IMG/VR virus record: IMGVR_UViG_3300009497_000023
Coordinates: 1 to 31,078 of that record
Length of the DNA stretch: 31,078 bases
Origin: a virus
Reading direction: 5' to 3' (one strand)
Made by a program: the position numbers and the translations under genes
Notes under the pieces: model-generated
Told to the model about the DNA's origin: nothing
Databases searched by the model: none
Seen by the model: only the letters and a program-made list of their open reading frames with translations
In this document: positions 14,558 through 24,317 of the stretch, piece after piece
Layout of the letters: every line of letters begins with the position of its first letter
Position numbering within the stretch: the first letter of the stretch is position 1

Positions 14558-17500
14558 TATCTTTTCTCCAGTTCCTCAATTCTTTCCTTTAACTCTTTAA
14601 TTGATTCAATCAATAAAGGAACAAGTTTTTCATAATAAACGGCCTTATACCCATCTACTCTATCTATAACAATCTCTGGTAGAACTTCTTCAACTTCTTG
14701 TGCTACAACACCTACATCATTTTTAGATGAGAAAATTTTATCCGCTTTTTCATTCCAAGTAAATGTATATCCATTTAATCTGCTAACTTTTTCAAGAGCA
14801 TTATCAATTTTTTGTAAATTTTCTTTAAGTCTTAAATCTGATGATGCAGCAGCAATAACATTCCCTTCTGCACTAATATTTCCGGTTGCTGTAATAGCAC
14901 CAGTAATTGCTAATGTTGAACCATCAAAAGTAGCATTCGCTTCAGCGTTACCACCAGTACCAGTTGCAGTTACGATTCTATTATTTGCGTTATTGTCAAC
15001 AGAAAATCCACCTACGCTTGAAGCATCAATTGTTACTGTTTGTCCACTTGCCGATACAGTCAAACCACTTGTGGCATCAGCAGTAAAAGTCACAATTCCA
15101 TTGTTTGCATCTGGTGTGGTGGTTCCACCATTACCACCTGTAATTCTACCAATAAAAAATGGTGGTTTAAAAGAAAATTCGCCATTAGTATTGTCGTAAA
15201 CAATATTTCCATTAACATCATCTGCACTAGTAAGGCCAGTAACACTTAAATCTGTTAATCCTATTGAAGAAGGTAATGGTTTCATTTGAAATTCTGAAGG
15301 TGTTGTCCCAGAAATTTGTGTTGTTTTTGTTAATACCCAACCAACAGAAGCATTAGCACTATCGTCAAAATTAATAAAATCATTTAAATTCATTCTTCTG
15401 TTTATAAATTTTGTTGCGGAATTACTATCCAACATCATTACAGAAGGTTTATTTTCATCACCAGAAGGTGCGGAGTGTGGTATGGTTAAAAAAGTATCCA
15501 GACATGAATCTACTGTAGTTGCAAAATATCCAGGAGTTAATTTAAAAGTACCAATTCCATAATTAGAATCAGAACTAAAACTAATTGTACCTACTTTTCC
15601 AAACTCAGCATTATCAGAATCTGTAGTTCCTCTAAAATTTAAAAGACTTACTGTCGCCGCTCTAAGATGCGTTAAAACCCCAGTTTCGGAATCATATGCC
15701 AAACTTCCTTCACCATGAGATGGTATAGATGGTGTATCTATGATTGATATTGGTGGAAATAGTTCCGCTGGTCTAAATGTAAATGTTCCATTTGAATGTG
15801 ATAATGCCGCTGGTTGTCTAGATTGTGCTGAACTTGTCGTTACAGTTAACCCTTCACCAGCAGCAGGTGGTGTGAAAGTAAAAATACCAGTTCCATTATA
15901 AGCAAGACTTCCTGTACCAGATGGTGTTACATTAGTGACTGATAACTGATAATCCTTTTTAAATGTTATTACACCAGTACCTTCAACATAACTTATTTCT
16001 CCACCTGCTTCTCTATTACTTGCATCATTAGTTACAGAAACAGCCGATTTTGCAGTTGTTGGAATATCCGCTGGTGTTAAAGTAATAAGTCCAGTACCAC
16101 TATTATATGCAAGAGAACTTGCATTTCCACTCGGAGTCGCATTTGCCACACCGATATTTTCAAGTGTTGAATCTACAATATCTGATATTTTTGCAGATTT
16201 AAATGTAAATACCCCAGTAGAAGTATTGTATGCTAAAGTAGATGTGGTTCCATCAGGAGTATCAGTAGTGACACTATGAGAAAGTGCTGGTGTAAATCCA
16301 AGAACACCATCTTGAACAGCATCAGTAGAAGGTGTCCAAGACAATGCTCCCCCACCAGCCGCTGATGCAGTAGTTACAGATATTTTATTTTGTACAGCAA
16401 TAATTGCTCTACTATCTCTGTGGTAAAGGTTTGTTGACCCTTCCGTAAGTCCATCTGTAGTTACTGTATTAAATACTCCAGTTACATTAACATCGCCATT
16501 CTCATCTACTCTAAAGATTGAGTTTCCAGAATTTATTGTATCACTATATGGATTTTTATTATTCCAAATTCCAAAATATTTTCCAGTTGAGTTATTAGTA
16601 ATATCTAAAAAGTTATACATTGAATTATAACTAGATAATAAAGTACTATTTGTCTCATCTGCTGCTGCATCGTAATCAAACTCAAATGTTGGTTTATCTC
16701 CTTCCCACTCATCATTTGAAGGCTTACTAAATATTTTATACTCTTTGATATTTAAATTTCCACCCAAACTGGGACTGTCATCGTATGAAATATCCAAATA
16801 TCCCTCAGAGAATATTGATTTCATATTATGACGTAACCCTTTCATACTCTTTCCATTACCATCAGACTCTGGAGTACTAAGGTTGATTAAATCGGTATTG
16901 TCATTTTTTACTTCTATTGTTAAAATTTGATTTCCAGATGCGTTTGGACTATCAATTAAATATATTCTTGCTTGGTCATCAGCATCAGAAGCAAATGCTT
17001 CGTCTGGAAAATGAATACCGTTTGTAGCACCAGCAGAAACATTTACTGTACTGTTAAATGTAGATGGTGTAGATGCAATAACACCACCACTCAATTTTAA
17101 ATCATTATTTCCAGTAGTTTCTGCAATAATATTTCCTCTAAAATTAGTCAGTGCGCTATTACTATTAGTTTCTCCACCAATCAAGAAAAATGTTTTGTTT
17201 AGTATGAAAACTCTTATTTTTGGTTGATTTATTGAATTAGAATACTCAGCGACTTCATAAACTTTACTTTTTGATCCAAGTTGAAAAATAGAAGCATATT
17301 GATAATTTCCTATTGCTGCTGTACCAGACGCTGATAATTTTACTAAACCATGTTCTTTTAATTCTGCTATTAAAAATGAATCAGTATATTTCCAATTCCC
17401 AAAAGATGTAATGATACAAATATTATCCGTTCCACCGTTTCTCAAAGCAGTTAAATCAGTTGCCATTTGTTGAGCAACAACTCCACTAGTATCAACCGTT

Positions 17501-19998
17501 GCATCTATATTATAATTTGTGGTTGAAACTAGATCACCAATATTTGTAAAAACAGTGAGGGTTAAACCCTTTTCATTTTTTATAAAAGTAGCGTCAATAC
17601 TTTCTAATCCAAGATCATCCTTTTCTATTGTTCTAAGTTTATCTCCATCATAACCACCTGCTATGAATAATTTAACTCCATCTAAGAGTTTCTGCTGGGC
17701 CTTACTTTGTACTTGCCCTATTTGAAATGTTGAATATGGGTCTTGATACCAAGTAGCACCTAATTCTGGATTGTGATAAAGTCTACCAGTAATTATATCG
17801 CCGCCAACAATAGGCCCACCAAAACCATCACTATCAGTCTGATGATATCCTTTGGAAACCCCAAAATCTAATGCCTTATCGCTATCAAAATATAAGTATG
17901 CTATTTTATTTTGTAAGTCTACAACAGTGTTTGCATCAGTCTGATGAAAACCTTCAGTACCTTCAGAGAATAATATATCTTTCACTGTTGCATTTGAAAT
18001 TTTATCAAACGCAAATCCGTAATGAACAGGATTTCCAAATTCTCTTAAATCAAGATAATCTACTTCTGAGGGAATTCCTGTGTTATCATAAAGATCAATT
18101 CTTTTCGTTGTCAAAGGATCAATTGAAGAGTCTCCAAATTGACTTGTTTCTATTACTAAACTATAGTCTCTTTTTTGAACCTTAATTACAACATGACCAC
18201 TAGAATCCCATGATGCATTAGCATTAATTGGTGGTGCTTCAATCATTCTACCCATATCAATTACAGTTTCATCTGCTTGACCAGCATTATATACTAATTC
18301 AAAATTAAATGGATAGTCATTGCGAGTTTGCACCCAATCTATATCAGAATCAAACATACCGTCTTGTCTAGTGCTTCTTAATACAGTTAATGTTTTTTCA
18401 TCTAAACCAGATTTTATTAATCCAACTAATATACCCATAGCACCAGTTTGTTTTTCACTATCAACAGCACTAAATGTTGCTTGTAATGTATAGGATTGTG
18501 AAGGACTATTTGAATAAACTCCATTAATAGATTTATTAATTTTTTGCATTTTAGGTGTTATATTGAGTCTATCAGAGTCCAAATTAGTAGTATTAAATGT
18601 ATGATTAGTGGAATCTAAATACACGTATGTATTTTGGTTATCCAGCCTCGCAGATTTGATTTTGTCGTGGTTGTTAAATGAATTAAGGTTATTAATATCA
18701 GACTGTACTAATATTAAATTTCCACCACTTTCAATAAATTTCTCATCACCATGACTATAAAACTTATAATCAAAATATTGTTTTAAACTTTCTGCTTTAT
18801 CCGAATCTGATCCAAGATCAGCAGGAATATTTTTTAGAGCATTTGATAACTGATCACTATCAAATACAAATTTACCACTTGTTACAATATAATCCCAATC
18901 GTACTTTTTTTGAAGTTTATCATAGAAAAGAAATTGTCCATTCTCACCTTCCCCAAAAGGCATATTAGATGCATCATCATCATTACCAATAGTGCCAGAA
19001 CTATCCAAATCAGAGATATTTAAATTAGGAAAAAATTGCCATTTTTTGTCTATCTGATCATACTTTACGTGTGCAAATTTTTCTCTCACACCACTTATAG
19101 AATCTGGTTGAGTATAATAAATGCCTCCAAAATCATCTTGAGCAAGTGCATTAACGTCTGTTAAGAAATCATTACTATCCCATTCACCAGCGTCAAAAAC
19201 ATACCTGCCAACTTTAAGTTCTGATTGAATACTTGCGCTATCACCACTCAATTTGGGAACATTTAAGAATGATATTTTAGCACTATCTGATCTAAATTGA
19301 GAAATATATCCACTATCTGCCCTGAGATATTTAAAATATCCACTATCTGAGGTTAATTGTTTTATATATCCACTATCAGCCCTAAGAGAAATAATATCAA
19401 CACTATCAGCCCTTAACCATTTTATATCGGCACTGTCTGCCCTGAGATATTTAAAATATGCACTGTCAGCATAAAGATCATTAAATCTACCGCTATCTGC
19501 AACAAGACCACTAAACACAGTATTTGGATTAGATAAATCCACTAATGGAGTTGATGAATCCTCTGATCCAGATGATATGACCACACCAGAATTTGATCCT
19601 AAAATAATATCAGACGGTGCTATTTTTAATTTTAATTTTATTCCTTGATATGTTGGTTGATTGATATCAGACCACATATCATTTTTAGCAGTATTTTCAT
19701 TTGAGGAAGAATATGTTTGTATTACAAAAGTAGTGGATAATGGGTCTGTGGGCAGTGTTGAAGTGTATTCCCAAACGTAATTATTAGGTCTAAAATATGG
19801 GTAATCAGAACTAACATCAACTTCATCAATAGTGACAGGTTTCCAAGCCCTATGCTGCTCAAAAGTTTGATCTAAATCAATTCCTATAGTAACACTTATT
19901 GTGTTAAAAGGAAACTCTATCTCAGCATTATCTCTTAAATCTAATGTTCCGGTAATTCCTTGTGGATGTAGTATATACTTTAGAATATCATTTTTCAT
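14557..19998 (-). CDS. Giant tail-fibre-like protein with C-terminal S74 self-cleaving chaperone
   Basis: An 1813-residue protein. The N-terminal ~160 residues are a beta-rich attachment-like domain. Residues 165-244 are eight tandem decapeptides of type LRADSGYIKQ. A long middle region follows, and residues ~1230-1560 hold repeated modules of type SLAYNSGTGLITLTPAD. The C-terminus is a Peptidase_S74 intramolecular chaperone, SDLRLKENL (from S1720) through GVVAQEVEEVLPEIV and YEKLVPLLIESIKEL, ending in a coiled coil. In this family Ser and the Lys five residues later (here S1720 and K1725) cleave the chaperone off after trimer folding. It sits 3 bases after the portal gene, so it is expressed late with gp20. 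The host receptor cannot be told. Confidence 0.88.
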   Translation of the reverse strand: MKNDILKYILHPQGITGTLDLRDNAEIEFPFNTISVTIGIDLDQTFEQHRAWKPVTIDEVDVSSDYPYFRPNNYVWEYTSTLPTDPLSTTFVIQTYSSSNENTAKNDMWSDINQPTYQGIKLKLKIAPSDIILGSNSGVVISSGSEDSSTPLVDLSNPNTVFSGLVADSGRFNDLYADSAYFKYLRADSADIKWLRADSVDIISLRADSGYIKQLTSDSGYFKYLRADSGYISQFRSDSAKISFLNVPKLSGDSASIQSELKVGRYVFDAGEWDSNDFLTDVNALAQDDFGGIYYTQPDSISGVREKFAHVKYDQIDKKWQFFPNLNISDLDSSGTIGNDDDASNMPFGEGENGQFLFYDKLQKKYDWDYIVTSGKFVFDSDQLSNALKNIPADLGSDSDKAESLKQYFDYKFYSHGDEKFIESGGNLILVQSDINNLNSFNNHDKIKSARLDNQNTYVYLDSTNHTFNTTNLDSDRLNITPKMQKINKSINGVYSNSPSQSYTLQATFSAVDSEKQTGAMGILVGLIKSGLDEKTLTVLRSTRQDGMFDSDIDWVQTRNDYPFNFELVYNAGQADETVIDMGRMIEAPPINANASWDSSGHVVIKVQKRDYSLVIETSQFGDSSIDPLTTKRIDLYDNTGIPSEVDYLDLREFGNPVHYGFAFDKISNATVKDILFSEGTEGFHQTDANTVVDLQNKIAYLYFDSDKALDFGVSKGYHQTDSDGFGGPIVGGDIITGRLYHNPELGATWYQDPYSTFQIGQVQSKAQQKLLDGVKLFIAGGYDGDKLRTIEKDDLGLESIDATFIKNEKGLTLTVFTNIGDLVSTTNYNIDATVDTSGVVAQQMATDLTALRNGGTDNICIITSFGNWKYTDSFLIAELKEHGLVKLSASGTAAIGNYQYASIFQLGSKSKVYEVAEYSNSINQPKIRVFILNKTFFLIGGETNSNSALTNFRGNIIAETTGNNDLKLSGGVIASTPSTFNSTVNVSAGATNGIHFPDEAFASDADDQARIYLIDSPNASGNQILTIEVKNDNTDLINLSTPESDGNGKSMKGLRHNMKSIFSEGYLDISYDDSPSLGGNLNIKEYKIFSKPSNDEWEGDKPTFEFDYDAAADETNSTLLSSYNSMYNFLDITNNSTGKYFGIWNNKNPYSDTINSGNSIFRVDENGDVNVTGVFNTVTTDGLTEGSTNLYHRDSRAIIAVQNKISVTTASAAGGGALSWTPSTDAVQDGVLGFTPALSHSVTTDTPDGTTSTLAYNTSTGVFTFKSAKISDIVDSTLENIGVANATPSGNASSLAYNSGTGLITLTPADIPTTAKSAVSVTNDASNREAGGEISYVEGTGVITFKKDYQLSVTNVTPSGTGSLAYNGTGIFTFTPPAAGEGLTVTTSSAQSRQPAALSHSNGTFTFRPAELFPPISIIDTPSIPSHGEGSLAYDSETGVLTHLRAATVSLLNFRGTTDSDNAEFGKVGTISFSSDSNYGIGTFKLTPGYFATTVDSCLDTFLTIPHSAPSGDENKPSVMMLDSNSATKFINRRMNLNDFINFDDSANASVGWVLTKTTQISGTTPSEFQMKPLPSSIGLTDLSVTGLTSADDVNGNIVYDNTNGEFSFKPPFFIGRITGGNGGTTTPDANNGIVTFTADATSGLTVSASGQTVTIDASSVGGFSVDNNANNRIVTATGTGGNAEANATFDGSTLAITGAITATGNISAEGNVIAAASSDLRLKENLQKIDNALEKVSRLNGYTFTWNEKADKIFSSKNDVGVVAQEVEEVLPEIVIDRVDGYKAVYYEKLVPLLIESIKELKERIEELEKR
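19267..19506 (-). repeat. Eight tandem 30-bp units encoding decapeptide repeats in the fibre
   Basis: Period of exactly 30 bases, in frame with the 1813-residue fibre, from LVADSGRFND (165-174) to FRSDSAKISF (235-244). The units are diverged but keep a D-S core (A-D-S or S-D-S) and hydrophobic positions at 1 and 8. The ten-residue period with a repeated small-polar core suggests a stacked beta-solenoid or beta-prism shaft. Confidence 0.9.
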
Positions 19999-20001
19999 AC
20001 T

Positions 20002-21534
20002 TTATTCTTCTTCAGCATCAGCGGGATTTGCTACTTCTCCGCTTTTTATTTCATCCTCTACTTGAGACTTCAGTTCTTTAATATCTTCTTCACTATATTT
20101 CAAAACATTTTTAAATACCCATTCTTTAGAGAAATAGTCTCCAACATACTGAGTCATAATATCAAGTGTCTGTAGTCTTTCTCTTAAAACTTCTGCGTCT
20201 TTCATTTCAGAGAAATAATTATCTCTTGCATAGTCAACTCTTATACTGGTTTTCCAAGCATCCCAATCTGCTTCAGTTATAACCTTTTTAAGCACTAATT
20301 GTTTTTTAAGTACTTGTAAAAAAATCATACTAAATTTTTTGCGAAGGCGGTCTATAAATTTACTAAATTTGACTTCTTCTCTTGTAATTTCATTGTTCCT
20401 ACCAAGAGAAAATTGTGATTCTTGTTCTAGTCTATTGAGTGGAACATTTAATGAACGATATAACCGTTTTTGAAAATATATGATATCATCAATTTGACCT
20501 AAGTTATCACCACCCGGAAGTGTTGTTACTTCAGTTCCTCTACCGCCTTCTCTGCGTGGCAACCAAAAATCTTCAAGCATTGACATATGTTTACGATCAT
20601 CACGCAATTCACCAGTACCAGCATCGTAAACGAGTTTGTTACGATATTTGGTCATAATATTTTTCATATATTCTTCTGCTTTACCTTTTGGTAAGTTACC
20701 AACATCAACATAAAAAATTCTACGTTCTGGCGCACGACTCAATCTGTAAATAACCAGAGAGTCTTCCATCATTCTTAATTGATTGACAGGCTTAATGCAC
20801 TTATGTAAATGAGAAACAACTTTTTTTCTGGATTCATCTAAAAGACCACTTGTTACATAATTGATTGAATCTAGTGTAAATTTTACACCTTTATTTTGAA
20901 TTTGCCCTGCTGATGTTTTTCCTGGTTTTTCAGTGTATATGAAATATTCATTAATTGATTCAATAATGTCTGCATTTGTGGCAGGGTCTTTTTTAGTTTT
21001 AACTTCTTTAACTTTTCTTATTTTTGTGGCATCAATGAAACGAACTTCTTGAATACCTGCTTTTTCATTTTTTTCATCAACTAAAATATGGTGATAAATT
21101 CTACCATCAATGTACCATCTTTTGAACAGATCATGAGCATGTTCAGATGCGTCAAACATTGAGAGAACATTATCAAATTCTTCTTGAACTATTTTTTTAA
21201 TGTTATCTGGTGCGTCTATTTCGTCGGTATTTAAGGATAATGTACTTTCATCTGCATTATTTACAATCGCTTCATTTACAATATCTTCTATCGCCATATC
21301 AACTTCTGGATGAATAGAAATTCCACGATATTTGTTAATCATCGCGATATTATCTTTGGTATTATCACCATCAATATCTATGTATTGACCAAAATGACTT
21401 CCAGATGCAGTAATATATCCAGCACCATCATCACTTTGTGGCGCAACTACACTTTTAATTCTTTCTGCTTCTTTATCACCTTGCTTCTTTCGTTTTATCT
21501 CAAAACCAAAGAGAGAAACTGTATTTTCTGCCAT
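20002..21534 (-). CDS. 20: Portal protein gp20
   Basis: Dodecameric portal at the special head vertex, which nucleates the prohead and is the docking site for the gp16/gp17 packaging motor. It has 510 residues (T4: 524). T4-type portal blocks are clear: ISIHPEVDMAIEDIVNEAIV (~72-91), RWYIDGRIYHHILVD, LSRAPERRIFYVDVGNLPKG, FWLPRREGGRGTEVTTLPGG and EQESQFSLGRNNEITREEVK. The C-terminus is acidic. The start is preceded by AGGAA, and its leader contains a strong stem-loop behind a late promoter. Confidence 0.97.
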   Translation of the reverse strand: MAENTVSLFGFEIKRKKQGDKEAERIKSVVAPQSDDGAGYITASGSHFGQYIDIDGDNTKDNIAMINKYRGISIHPEVDMAIEDIVNEAIVNNADESTLSLNTDEIDAPDNIKKIVQEEFDNVLSMFDASEHAHDLFKRWYIDGRIYHHILVDEKNEKAGIQEVRFIDATKIRKVKEVKTKKDPATNADIIESINEYFIYTEKPGKTSAGQIQNKGVKFTLDSINYVTSGLLDESRKKVVSHLHKCIKPVNQLRMMEDSLVIYRLSRAPERRIFYVDVGNLPKGKAEEYMKNIMTKYRNKLVYDAGTGELRDDRKHMSMLEDFWLPRREGGRGTEVTTLPGGDNLGQIDDIIYFQKRLYRSLNVPLNRLEQESQFSLGRNNEITREEVKFSKFIDRLRKKFSMIFLQVLKKQLVLKKVITEADWDAWKTSIRVDYARDNYFSEMKDAEVLRERLQTLDIMTQYVGDYFSKEWVFKNVLKYSEEDIKELKSQVEDEIKSGEVANPADAEEE

Positions 21535-21558
21535 GAAACATTCCTATGATTTATATTG

Positions 21559-21582
21559 AGTGGGGGAACGAATCCCCCCACT
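21559..21582 (-). other. GC-rich stem-loop in the gp20 leader
   Basis: Eight-base perfect stem AGTGGGGG/CCCCCACT (21559-21566 with 21575-21582), extendable by a G-T pair, with an 8-base loop. It lies between the late promoter (21599-21592) and the gp20 ATG at 21534. No T-run follows on the minus strand, so it resembles a leader structure more than a gp19 terminator. Confidence 0.75.
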
Positions 21583-21591
21583 TTTCACAAG

Positions 21592-21599
21592 TATTTATA
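21592..21599 (-). promoter_or_regulatory. T4-type late promoter (TATAAATA) for gp20 and the fibre cassette
   Basis: Perfect TATAAATA on the minus strand, starting three bases after the gp19 stop codon and about 58 bases before the gp20 start. A second near-match, TATAAATC (21556-21549), lies just before the ribosome site. Confidence 0.75.
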
Positions 21600-21601
21600 C
21601 G

Positions 21602-22129
21602 TTAACTTGTGCTATTACTTTCCCAATATTGTACTTGGAACTCACAAGTAAATTCTTCAATAGCATCTTGAGTATCATAAGATAATTCAATTGAAGAAAT
21701 ATTAGTTGGAAAACAACCTCTGAAAATATATCTTTTCAAAATACTTTCATCTTTATCAAGTTGATCAACCAAAAGGTCTGCTTGATAAGTTTGAGGATTG
21801 GTAAATCCAATGTTGGTGGAATGAGAATTAATACCATTCATCCAACGCTCCAATGCATTTCTTGTACCAAAATCAGTATCATTAATGATTGTTGCGGTCC
21901 AAGTTTCAAATGTTCTATCTCCAGCAATTTTCAACTGCCTACCTCTGAAGGGAACTTCAATTGCATTCAGTGTTGATGCTGGAAGTTGTGCTGCCCTACA
22001 CATAAAAGATGTAAGTTCAACATTACCTGCTGCATATCCTGGAAAGTTAATGGTTGCTTTAAAAAGGTTTGCTCTTGCGCCACCCCCTCTTAATTTTGCT
22101 TTAAAATCGTCTACGCCTAAAATCGCCAT
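21602..22129 (-). CDS. 19: Tail tube protein gp19
   Basis: Subunit of the inner tube of the contractile tail. It has 175 residues (T4: 163). Recognisable features are the N-terminal LRGGGARANLFKATINFPGY, then SFMCRAAQLPASTLNAIEVP, FRGRQLKIAGDRTFETWTAT, the NALERWMNGINSH helix and a C-terminal EFTCEFQVQYWE strand. It lies directly after the sheath gene with an AGGAG site. There is no separate promoter, so it is made from the gp18 late transcript. Confidence 0.96.
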   Translation of the reverse strand: MAILGVDDFKAKLRGGGARANLFKATINFPGYAAGNVELTSFMCRAAQLPASTLNAIEVPFRGRQLKIAGDRTFETWTATIINDTDFGTRNALERWMNGINSHSTNIGFTNPQTYQADLLVDQLDKDESILKRYIFRGCFPTNISSIELSYDTQDAIEEFTCEFQVQYWESNSTS

Positions 22130-22149
22130 TTTTTATCTCCTATGCTATC

Positions 22150-24234
22150 TTATACGCCAGAAGTGCCAACAACTTCTTCAAACGTAACTCCAGTGCGTAC
22201 AGCAACAAAGTTAAGGGTGATGAAGTTAATAGACCTTGCAGGTTTGATGAATAGGGAAGCGATAAATTGATTTGAATCTATAATTAACGGTGTGTTATTA
22301 GTTTCATCACAAACCAATTTGAAATCGGTAATTCCCCTTCTACCTTTCACATCTCTGAGTAGAGGTTCAACGATATTTACAAATTCAGCCCTTGTAAATT
22401 CATCGTTAAATTCAAACAGAATGTTTTGTGCCGCTGCTGCAATTGCTCTCTCAAGAACAAGAAACAATCTACGAACATTAATCCGATCAAATGCTGATGG
22501 TCTTGCTAAGTGAGTTTTATCACCATAAAGCAATATACCTTCGCCCGGAATATTAGCGATTGGGTTGATACCTGCTTTATACAGCGTATCTCTCTCTGAT
22601 TTAGTTGGCGAATATGCCAAACTAGTTACACCAAAATATTGACCTCTACGAGTACCTGCTGGTGAGAACCATGGAGCAAAATTATTGTCTGTTGCTGCCA
22701 TAATACCTGCTGTAGAAGATGCTGCTGGAATAAAAATGTATTGATCATTATATTTGTCGTAAACTTTTAGATAGTTGTTATCAACAGCAAGGTAAGAACT
22801 TCTTGTAAATGAATTAGAAGTCATTGCGCTTGAAATTGCCGTGACCGCCGCCGCTGAAGTTGTTTTTCCAACAATTGCATCACGATTTGGTGATGTTAAT
22901 ACCATACAATCTTTACGTGTGTTTTGTGCTATAGATACCATATTATTTACAACAGTTTGATGATTTTGAGCAGTCGCTAGGCCAGGAGCAATCATGAAAT
23001 CAATCGCTAAAGCATTTGGATCATTAAATTTGGCAAAGCCAGTTCCAAAATCTGCTGCCACAAGTGCCGTTGAATTTACACCTCCACCAAGAGATATTGT
23101 AAGTTCTTTTTTACTACCAGTTCCAAACACATTGGAGTAATCTTTAGTTCCTGTTGGTGCTGTACCTGCATTTGTACCAAATCTAGAATCATTGACAGAA
23201 GGTAACCAAACATATTGTGAATTTCTGTTTATTACTTCTTGAATATAATTTGTTGATCCTTGATTAGTTTTCGCTCCCAGTATCAAAGAAACAAATGGGA
23301 ATGTTTCCAAAACTGTACCAGCAATTCCTGAAACATCACCTTCTTCATCAATAATGGCAACATGAACTTCATCGTTAGTGACACTTGTACCCGCACCCGC
23401 ACTAGCGGTGTTTGCGAAGTCTGAAGTTGCTGGCGCAGCATCAAAAAATCCTCTATACGCCCAATTAGTGAAATCTGAATCACCAGTGCTGTTTGCAATT
23501 ATAGAAACTTTTAAACTATTTCCAAGAACTCCAGGATACTTTGCCACAAAGGTGTGTCCATCTGTACCAAGTTGGGCTTTTTGTCCATCAAAGTTGTCAG
23601 TATTTGTTACTAATGGAACTGATCCACTTCCTGCTACTGGCGTACCAGAAGTTGTGAATGTACCGATATCAACTACACCAGTTGCACCAGCAGAATCTTC
23701 GCCAGTGATTATAATCTTCAGATCGTTTGCAGGTGATGCGCCACCTAAACTGGTTCCAAGAATAACTGCTGAATCTCCAACATTATAGTCGCCGCCAGTT
23801 CCTTCATTTGTTAGTGTTGCTGAATAAGCACCACCACTTCTTACTACTGTCCATTCCGCGCCAGTGCCAGTTGCGCTTGCGCCAGCCGCACCAGAGATTG
23901 ATGAATGAGTCAATCCGGTATAAGTTGTTGCCCCAACCGTTGTTTCGTATGAGTTTTTTGCTGTATCTGTATACTCTCTAACGATAAATAAATCATCAGA
24001 ATATCGCAAAAATTGATTTGCTGCATGAAAGTCTACAGTATTAACTGTATCAGGACTTCCAAAAGTTCCTACTAAGGTTGCTTCATTGCTAACGAGTGTG
24101 GGTACATCACATGGACCCCAAGAAAAGTTTCCTACAAACGCACCTGTTGACGTAGGTATGTTGGGAACTCCACTAGTTAGATCAACTTCTTTTACAACGA
24201 TTGCAGGAGATTCAGAGGGTGCTGTTAATGCCAT
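22150..24234 (-). CDS. 18: Tail sheath protein gp18
   Basis: Contractile sheath subunit, 694 residues (T4: 659). The N-terminal PSESPAIVVKEVDLTSGVP, then TGAFVGNFSWGPCDVPTLVS, and the C-terminal IANIPGEGILLYGDKTHLAR, RINVRRLFLVLERAIAAAAQ and KPARSINFITLNFVAVRTGV are classical sheath core segments. The middle (~95-330), rich in Gly, Ser and Thr, is the variable surface-exposed domain. It has its own late promoter and a GGAAAAG site. An antisense frame here (23378-23788) is a codon-bias shadow. Confidence 0.97.
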   Translation of the reverse strand: MALTAPSESPAIVVKEVDLTSGVPNIPTSTGAFVGNFSWGPCDVPTLVSNEATLVGTFGSPDTVNTVDFHAANQFLRYSDDLFIVREYTDTAKNSYETTVGATTYTGLTHSSISGAAGASATGTGAEWTVVRSGGAYSATLTNEGTGGDYNVGDSAVILGTSLGGASPANDLKIIITGEDSAGATGVVDIGTFTTSGTPVAGSGSVPLVTNTDNFDGQKAQLGTDGHTFVAKYPGVLGNSLKVSIIANSTGDSDFTNWAYRGFFDAAPATSDFANTASAGAGTSVTNDEVHVAIIDEEGDVSGIAGTVLETFPFVSLILGAKTNQGSTNYIQEVINRNSQYVWLPSVNDSRFGTNAGTAPTGTKDYSNVFGTGSKKELTISLGGGVNSTALVAADFGTGFAKFNDPNALAIDFMIAPGLATAQNHQTVVNNMVSIAQNTRKDCMVLTSPNRDAIVGKTTSAAAVTAISSAMTSNSFTRSSYLAVDNNYLKVYDKYNDQYIFIPAASSTAGIMAATDNNFAPWFSPAGTRRGQYFGVTSLAYSPTKSERDTLYKAGINPIANIPGEGILLYGDKTHLARPSAFDRINVRRLFLVLERAIAAAAQNILFEFNDEFTRAEFVNIVEPLLRDVKGRRGITDFKLVCDETNNTPLIIDSNQFIASLFIKPARSINFITLNFVAVRTGVTFEEVVGTSGV

Positions 24235-24298
24235 TTCTCTTTTCCTTTTCCAAGTAAATTAATAAGTTCTTCATAATACGGTTATGTTCAATTACTTG

Positions 24299-24306
24299 TA
24301 TTTATA
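24299..24306 (-). promoter_or_regulatory. T4-type late promoter (TATAAATA) for gp18-gp19
   Basis: Perfect TATAAATA on the minus strand in the 83-base gap between gp17 and gp18, about 65 bases before the gp18 start. Confidence 0.8.
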
Positions 24307-24317
24307 TAAAGTGTATT

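Noticed and set aside
17871-18185. 104-codon plus-strand frame opposite the giant fibre
   Set aside because: Fully antisense within a continuous 1813-codon gene, no ribosome site, low-complexity Leu/Gln/Phe content.
19267-19506. Regular 30-bp repeats that could be taken for a CRISPR array
   Set aside because: There are no spacers of independent sequence; units are contiguous, diverged and in frame with the fibre protein.
23378-23788. 136-codon open frame on the plus strand
   Set aside because: It lies entirely antisense to the core of gp18, has no ribosome site or promoter, and its Ala/Pro/Val-rich sequence is what the complement of Gly/Thr/Asn-rich sheath codons gives.
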